From NCBI GenBank assembly GCA_030829675.1, contig JAURAE010000003.1:1-37001 (forward strand): a stretch of 37,001 nt of DNA, read 5' to 3'. Each line of letters starts with the position of its first letter. The first letter of the stretch is position 1. Source of the DNA: Schleiferiaceae bacterium (GTDB taxonomy: Bacteria; Bacteroidota; Bacteroidia; Flavobacteriales; Schleiferiaceae). The notes beneath the pieces were generated by a model. The model did not search any database, was not told the origin of the DNA, and worked only from the letters and a program-made list of their open reading frames with translations. Below are positions 34,501 through 37,001 of the stretch, in pieces. Both the position numbers and the translations under genes were made by a program.

Positions 34501-34939
34501 TGGTATGTCTTGGGCTGATGTTCAAGCGTCTAACCCACACGTAGAGACTCCTATTCTATGGGACGGTGCCACTGTTGATGGCGACGGAAACCCTGTAGGT
34601 TCAGGCTCACCAGATGCTAACTTGATGATGTACATGAACGGTTACGGTAACACTCTAGGTTGGGCCTTGGCTCCAAACGAGTTGCACGTATACGATGCAT
34701 CATTCGTGAAATTGCGTGAGGTTGCATTGACTTACCAAGTACCAACTAGCCAGTTGGGAGATCTTCCAGTTGCTGGTGTAGATGTAAGCTTGGTCGGTCG
34801 CAACTTGGCAATCCTGTACAAGAACACTCCTTACTCTGATCCAGAAGCTGGTTTGAGTGCAGGTAACGTACAAGGATACCAAAGTGGTGCATACCCAACT
34901 TTGCGTGAAGTAGGTTTGAACTTGAGAGTTAAATTCTAA
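31574..34939 (+). CDS. SusC-like TonB-dependent outer-membrane transporter
   Basis: A 1121-residue SusC/RagA-type protein. Signal peptide to about residue 22 (VNFAIAQ), then a carboxypeptidase-D-regulatory-like domain (VSGVVSDAGSGEPLPGVAV, DGKFTI), a plug domain (VIRGYKSLTGNNQALFVVDG, then ISVLKGAAATAIYGSRAANG), and a long barrel that ends in LREVGLNLRVKF. It imports a ligand through the outer membrane with TonB energy, with SusD as lid. The coding style differs sharply from the neighbours: almost only ggt, gct, cgt, aac and gaa type codons, which points to very high expression. It is followed by the SusD-like gene after 14 nt. The ligand is not readable; glucan is possible, but other substrates (even peptides) are not excluded. 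Confidence 0.95.
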   Translation: MKNKLSLWSVLAFMLTVNFAIAQSVSGVVSDAGSGEPLPGVAVSEKGSNNATLTDFDGKFTINVGEGATLVFSSMGMETKEVAATSDFLQVSLDGTSQNLDEVVVTALGISREKKSLGYATQEVDGAEVTKVKDANFVNSLSGKVAGVEIKSSGTLGGSANVVIRGYKSLTGNNQALFVVDGVPISNATGNSGNVASGRGGYDYGNAAMDINPEDIENISVLKGAAATAIYGSRAANGVVMITTKSGKASGGKKTLGVTVNTGVTVGSVNPDTWVRHQQSYGPGYGPFYGPNYHYLANGDSVFIDARATPYDVDGDGTYELTVPMGEDASWGLAVDPSLQIYDWESIHPLSTQYGQSRAHTAPGAGNDAMSFWQQSVTRNNNVSIDGGGENSSFRLSATDFTQSGIVPGSEIKRSNVSFSGRFNASDKLTVSAKANYVKQDGKGRYGTGYDSRNPNQSFRQWYNVLTNMTSQREEYENSGANITWNPYGYGAAAPYKPHYFDNFYFSALENYATDTRNRIIGNIMAEYQINDWLKLTGRMSADTYSELREERIAVSSVDVSRYSRNNRNFTERNNDLFLNWNKYFGTDGEISFAGMLGYNSRRTSFSSIGAATNGGLVVPGVYALSNSVAAPAAPGESEYQIGVDGIFGQASFGYKNFLYVDLTARQDQSSTLPVANNTYLYPSATLSLIFSELVDIDGLDFGKVRLNYASVGSDGPAQALVDAYGIGTPFNGVTLASAPSTQRNAGLLPEVTVSTEAGLELKFLKNRAGLDLSFYNSSTYNQILPAQVSSATGTYYKYVNAGQIDNSGVELSAYFTPVKTSDFQWDVNLNWSRNRNNVVELFGDSQTLLLASVQGGINITARVGQPYGTLEGTTFQRDAASGAPIVYEWSSWRGGHRYLRGDVGAVGNIQADWRGGINNSFSYKNITFSALIDAQMGGNFFSLDTWYGYGTGVYDFQAGTNSNGHTIRDYTENGGGMSWADVQASNPHVETPILWDGATVDGDGNPVGSGSPDANLMMYMNGYGNTLGWALAPNELHVYDASFVKLREVALTYQVPTSQLGDLPVAGVDVSLVGRNLAILYKNTPYSDPEAGLSAGNVQGYQSGAYPTLREVGLNLRVKF

Positions 34940-34953
34940 GAAGTAATTGAGAT

Positions 34954-36363
34954 ATGAAAAAGTTATTATTTGCTGCAGCTGCAGCACTCGCAATCACTTC
35001 TTGTACTAGCGATCTAAGCGACTTAAACAAAAACGGCAAAGCTCCTGAGAGCGTACCTTCTGGTGCCTTGTTTGCCAACGCAGTAATGGGTTACTACGAT
35101 TTTGACGCTGTACAAAATGTGAACTTGAACAACTTGCGTCTTTGGTCTCAGCACTGGACGCAGACTACATACGTCGACGAGTCAAACTTCAATTTGAACG
35201 AGCGTGATGTTAACGGTAGCACTTTCTTTAACATGTATGTTACGGTAATCCGTGACTGTGAAGAAGCACGTACTGCTGTAATGAATGGACCAGAAAGTGC
35301 AGCTGCGAAAGCTGCTTCTGTTGCTGCTATTGAAGTAATGGAAGTAATGGCATACCAGTACTTGGTGGATTTGTTTGGTGATGTTCCTTATTCTGAGGCA
35401 TTGAGCGAAACAAACGTTCCTAAGTATGATGCTGGTTCTACGATCTACGCGGACCTTTTGGCTCGTTTGGATGCTGCTACAGCTGACCTAAGTGGTTCAA
35501 ACACTTTCGGTTCATCTGATATCATCTATGGTGGTGATGCTGCTGCTTGGAAGAAAGCTGCTAACTCTTTGATGTTGCGTATGGCTGTTCGTATGATTGG
35601 ATACGACGCTGCTGCTGCAAAATCTTGGGGTGAGAAAGCTATCGCTGGTGGTGTATTTACATCTTCTGCTGATGATATGCGTTTGTTCTACTCTTCAGCG
35701 CCTCCTCATACTCATCCGATGTGGGTAACTTTGGTTCAAAGTGGTCGTACTGACTACGTTGCCTCAGCGACTCTAGGTGATGTATTGAACGGTTTGTCTG
35801 ATCCACGTCGTGCAGGTTTCTTTAAGAACTTGGGCGGTTCAGATTCAGTAACTGGTGCTCCTCATGGATTCCAAGTAAACTATTACGACTACTCACAGCC
35901 AGGAACTGCGTTGGAAGATCCAACTTGGTCTCACGCTGCGATCAGCTACGTAGAAGTTGAGTTTTTGATGGCTCATGCTGCTGTTGCAGGTTGGGCAGGT
36001 GCTAGCGATGCTGCTACACACTACGAGAACGGTATCCGCGCTTCTATCGAAGAGTGGGGTGGTTCATCTGCTGATGCTGATGCTTACATGATGCACCCTA
36101 TGGTTGCATTTAGCTCTACTACTGCTGCAACACAAATCGGTGTTCAGAAGTGGATCGCTATGTACAGCAACGCGTTCGAAGCATATGCTGCCGTACGTAT
36201 GTATGACCTGCCTATGCAAACAGCTGCTTTGGTTGGTACCGTAACCCCTGCACGTTACAGCTACCCATTGGACGAGTATTCTTTGAATACTACAAACGTT
36301 CAAGCGGCTGCTGCTAACTACGGTGGTGACGATACATTCGCTAAAGTATTCTGGGACATGTAA
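34954..36363 (+). CDS. SusD/RagB-like surface lipoprotein
   Basis: A 469-residue lipoprotein (ALAITSC, Cys about residue 17). The helical TPR-like part and the fold-defining stretches VMAYQYLVDLFGDVPYSEAL and WKKAANSLMLRMAVRM fit the SusD-like_2 type, the binding-lid partner of SusC. The second half holds ISYVEVEFLMAHAAV and a final YPLDEYSLNTTN, usual in the group. It is coupled to the SusC gene (14-nt gap), has the same strong codon bias, and ends in a perfect terminator at 36391. The bound ligand is unknown. Confidence 0.92.
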   Translation: MKKLLFAAAAALAITSCTSDLSDLNKNGKAPESVPSGALFANAVMGYYDFDAVQNVNLNNLRLWSQHWTQTTYVDESNFNLNERDVNGSTFFNMYVTVIRDCEEARTAVMNGPESAAAKAASVAAIEVMEVMAYQYLVDLFGDVPYSEALSETNVPKYDAGSTIYADLLARLDAATADLSGSNTFGSSDIIYGGDAAAWKKAANSLMLRMAVRMIGYDAAAAKSWGEKAIAGGVFTSSADDMRLFYSSAPPHTHPMWVTLVQSGRTDYVASATLGDVLNGLSDPRRAGFFKNLGGSDSVTGAPHGFQVNYYDYSQPGTALEDPTWSHAAISYVEVEFLMAHAAVAGWAGASDAATHYENGIRASIEEWGGSSADADAYMMHPMVAFSSTTAATQIGVQKWIAMYSNAFEAYAAVRMYDLPMQTAALVGTVTPARYSYPLDEYSLNTTNVQAAAANYGGDDTFAKVFWDM

Positions 36364-36390
36364 TTCGTACCTGAATTCTATACATAAGGA

Positions 36391-36417
36391 ACCCGCGCCT
36401 CCGGCGCGGGTTTTTTT
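36391..36417 (+). terminator. Strong rho-independent terminator of the SusC/SusD pair
   Basis: CCCGCGCC, a 3-nt loop and GGCGCGGG form a perfect eight-pair GC stem followed by seven T. It comes 28 nt after the SusD stop. Confidence 0.95.
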
Positions 36418-36424
36418 ATTTCTC

Positions 36425-36448
36425 AAATTTTGGAGCCCAAAATTTTTT
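36425..36448 (+). terminator. Second, AT-rich terminator-like hairpin
   Basis: AAATTTTGG, loop agc and CCAAAATTT form a nine-pair AT-rich stem followed by a T run. It sits directly after the strong terminator, like a backup. It could instead be an operator-type palindrome of the gene at 36478. Confidence 0.4.
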
Positions 36449-36477
36449 ACCTTCTCGGGGAGATAAACCGATGCGCT

Positions 36478-37001
36478 ATGAAAAGATCAGTTCTACTTCT
36501 ACTAACCATTTGCTTGAGCCCTATGGGCTTCGCGCAAGACTATAAGGCCCAATTCCTTTCTGCATTCGAAAGCGGCAATGATTCTATCCAACGTGTGGTA
36601 TTGGACCAATGGAAATTGGCCGCCCCGGAAGAGGCGGAATACTATGTGGCAGAATTCAATTACCATGTGAATTTGGCCCTCAGTGAAGTTATGGGTATCC
36701 TGCCGGACCCCCCGCAAGGTGATGCTTTCGCCATTACCGATAGTACGGGCGAGGTTGTGGGATATATGGGCAGCTATATTAGTTGGGATTCCGCGCACAC
36801 GGAATTGGCCCTAAATACCATTCGTGAAGGGATTGCTGCGCATCCCAATAGGTTGGATATGCATTTTGGCTACATTCACTTCCTTGGCCAAGCAAAGTAT
36901 TGGGAGGATTTTGCGGCAGGTATTGAGGCCGTGTTGGCGCAAGATGCGACTAATGATCACCTTTGGTTGTGGACCGATAATGAGTCTTTTGATGAGCCCA
37001 A
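36478..37001 (+). CDS. Secreted protein of unknown function (3' end outside window)
   Basis: This gene is missing from the ORF track because it runs off the window. From the ATG at 36478, 174 codons stay open to the right edge. The product starts with a signal peptide (MKRSVLLLLTICLSPMGFAQ), then a helical region (DYKAQFLSAFESGNDSIQRV, WKLAAPEEAEYYV) that looks like a TPR-type helix pair, with ALNTIREGIAAHPNRLDMHFGY as another TPR-like repeat. It is likely a periplasmic or surface TPR-type protein. The function is unknown and the C-terminus is not visible. Confidence 0.7.
   Translation, partial: MKRSVLLLLTICLSPMGFAQDYKAQFLSAFESGNDSIQRVVLDQWKLAAPEEAEYYVAEFNYHVNLALSEVMGILPDPPQGDAFAITDSTGEVVGYMGSYISWDSAHTELALNTIREGIAAHPNRLDMHFGYIHFLGQAKYWEDFAAGIEAVLAQDATNDHLWLWTDNESFDEP

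Noticed and set aside
1-37001. CRISPR array, tRNA/rRNA, transposase or prophage
   Set aside because: I scanned intergenic stretches for regularly spaced repeats, cloverleaf structures and transposase/integrase motifs and saw none; only two copies of one short repeat are present.

Overview
The window looks like a chromosomal segment of a marine Bacteroidota bacterium, most likely Flavobacteriia (Flavobacteriales). The signs are a SusC/SusD pair, an extracellular GH16 with a type IX secretion (T9SS) C-terminal tail, many lipoproteins with SxC/GC lipoboxes, a perfect flavobacterial -7 promoter element (TAnnTTTG) at 1472, and weak or absent Shine-Dalgarno sites. I cannot name the genus from sequence alone.

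Layout. (1) 1-1.5 kb: structured non-coding DNA, including a 49-nt palindrome, two terminators and two copies of a 37-bp hairpin repeat, around a small outer-membrane beta-barrel gene. (2) 1.5-6.2 kb: a first surface-polysaccharide module, made of a winged-helix/nucleotidyltransferase protein, a Wzz-like chain-length protein, an O-antigen ligase/polymerase and a SAM methyltransferase in one overlapping operon, with a convergent NAD-dependent epimerase-like gene. (3) 6.3-8.2 kb: a small membrane protein and an unusual three-domain secreted protein (SGNH hydrolase, SnoaL-like, DUF1684). (4) 8.2-19.2 kb: a beta-1,3-glucan (laminarin-type) utilisation locus: GH149-like phosphorylase, GH17 lipoprotein, unassigned clan GH-A lipoprotein, GH30 lipoprotein, GPH-type sugar transporter and a cytosolic GH17 on the + strand, with a convergent secreted GH16 on the - strand. 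(5) 19.3-25.5 kb: a duplicated-domain lipoprotein, the GTPases era and der, a large beta-propeller lipoprotein, and rnhB. (6) 25.5-31.4 kb: a second polysaccharide module: GT4 glycosyltransferase, Wzx-like flippase, sulfotransferase, a second Wzz-like protein and a second O-antigen ligase. (7) 31.4-36.4 kb: a structured leader and a very strongly codon-biased SusC/SusD pair ending in a strong terminator. (8) 36.5 kb to the edge: the 5' part of a secreted protein gene.

How the genes work together (inference). The secreted GH16 cuts beta-glucan outside the cell. The lipoprotein GH17, GH30 and clan GH-A enzymes trim backbone and beta-1,6 branches in the envelope. The GPH carrier brings oligosaccharides across the inner membrane. 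There the signal-less GH149-like phosphorylase and the signal-less GH17 act, so some energy is saved as glucose-1-phosphate. No regulator and no SusCD pair lies next to the locus; the only SusCD pair is about 12 kb downstream of the GH16 gene and its substrate cannot be read from sequence. The two Wzz/ligase modules on either side suggest this stretch is devoted to making and degrading surface glycans, with a sulfotransferase suggesting that one exported polymer is sulfated.

No tRNA, rRNA, CRISPR array, transposase or integrase was seen.
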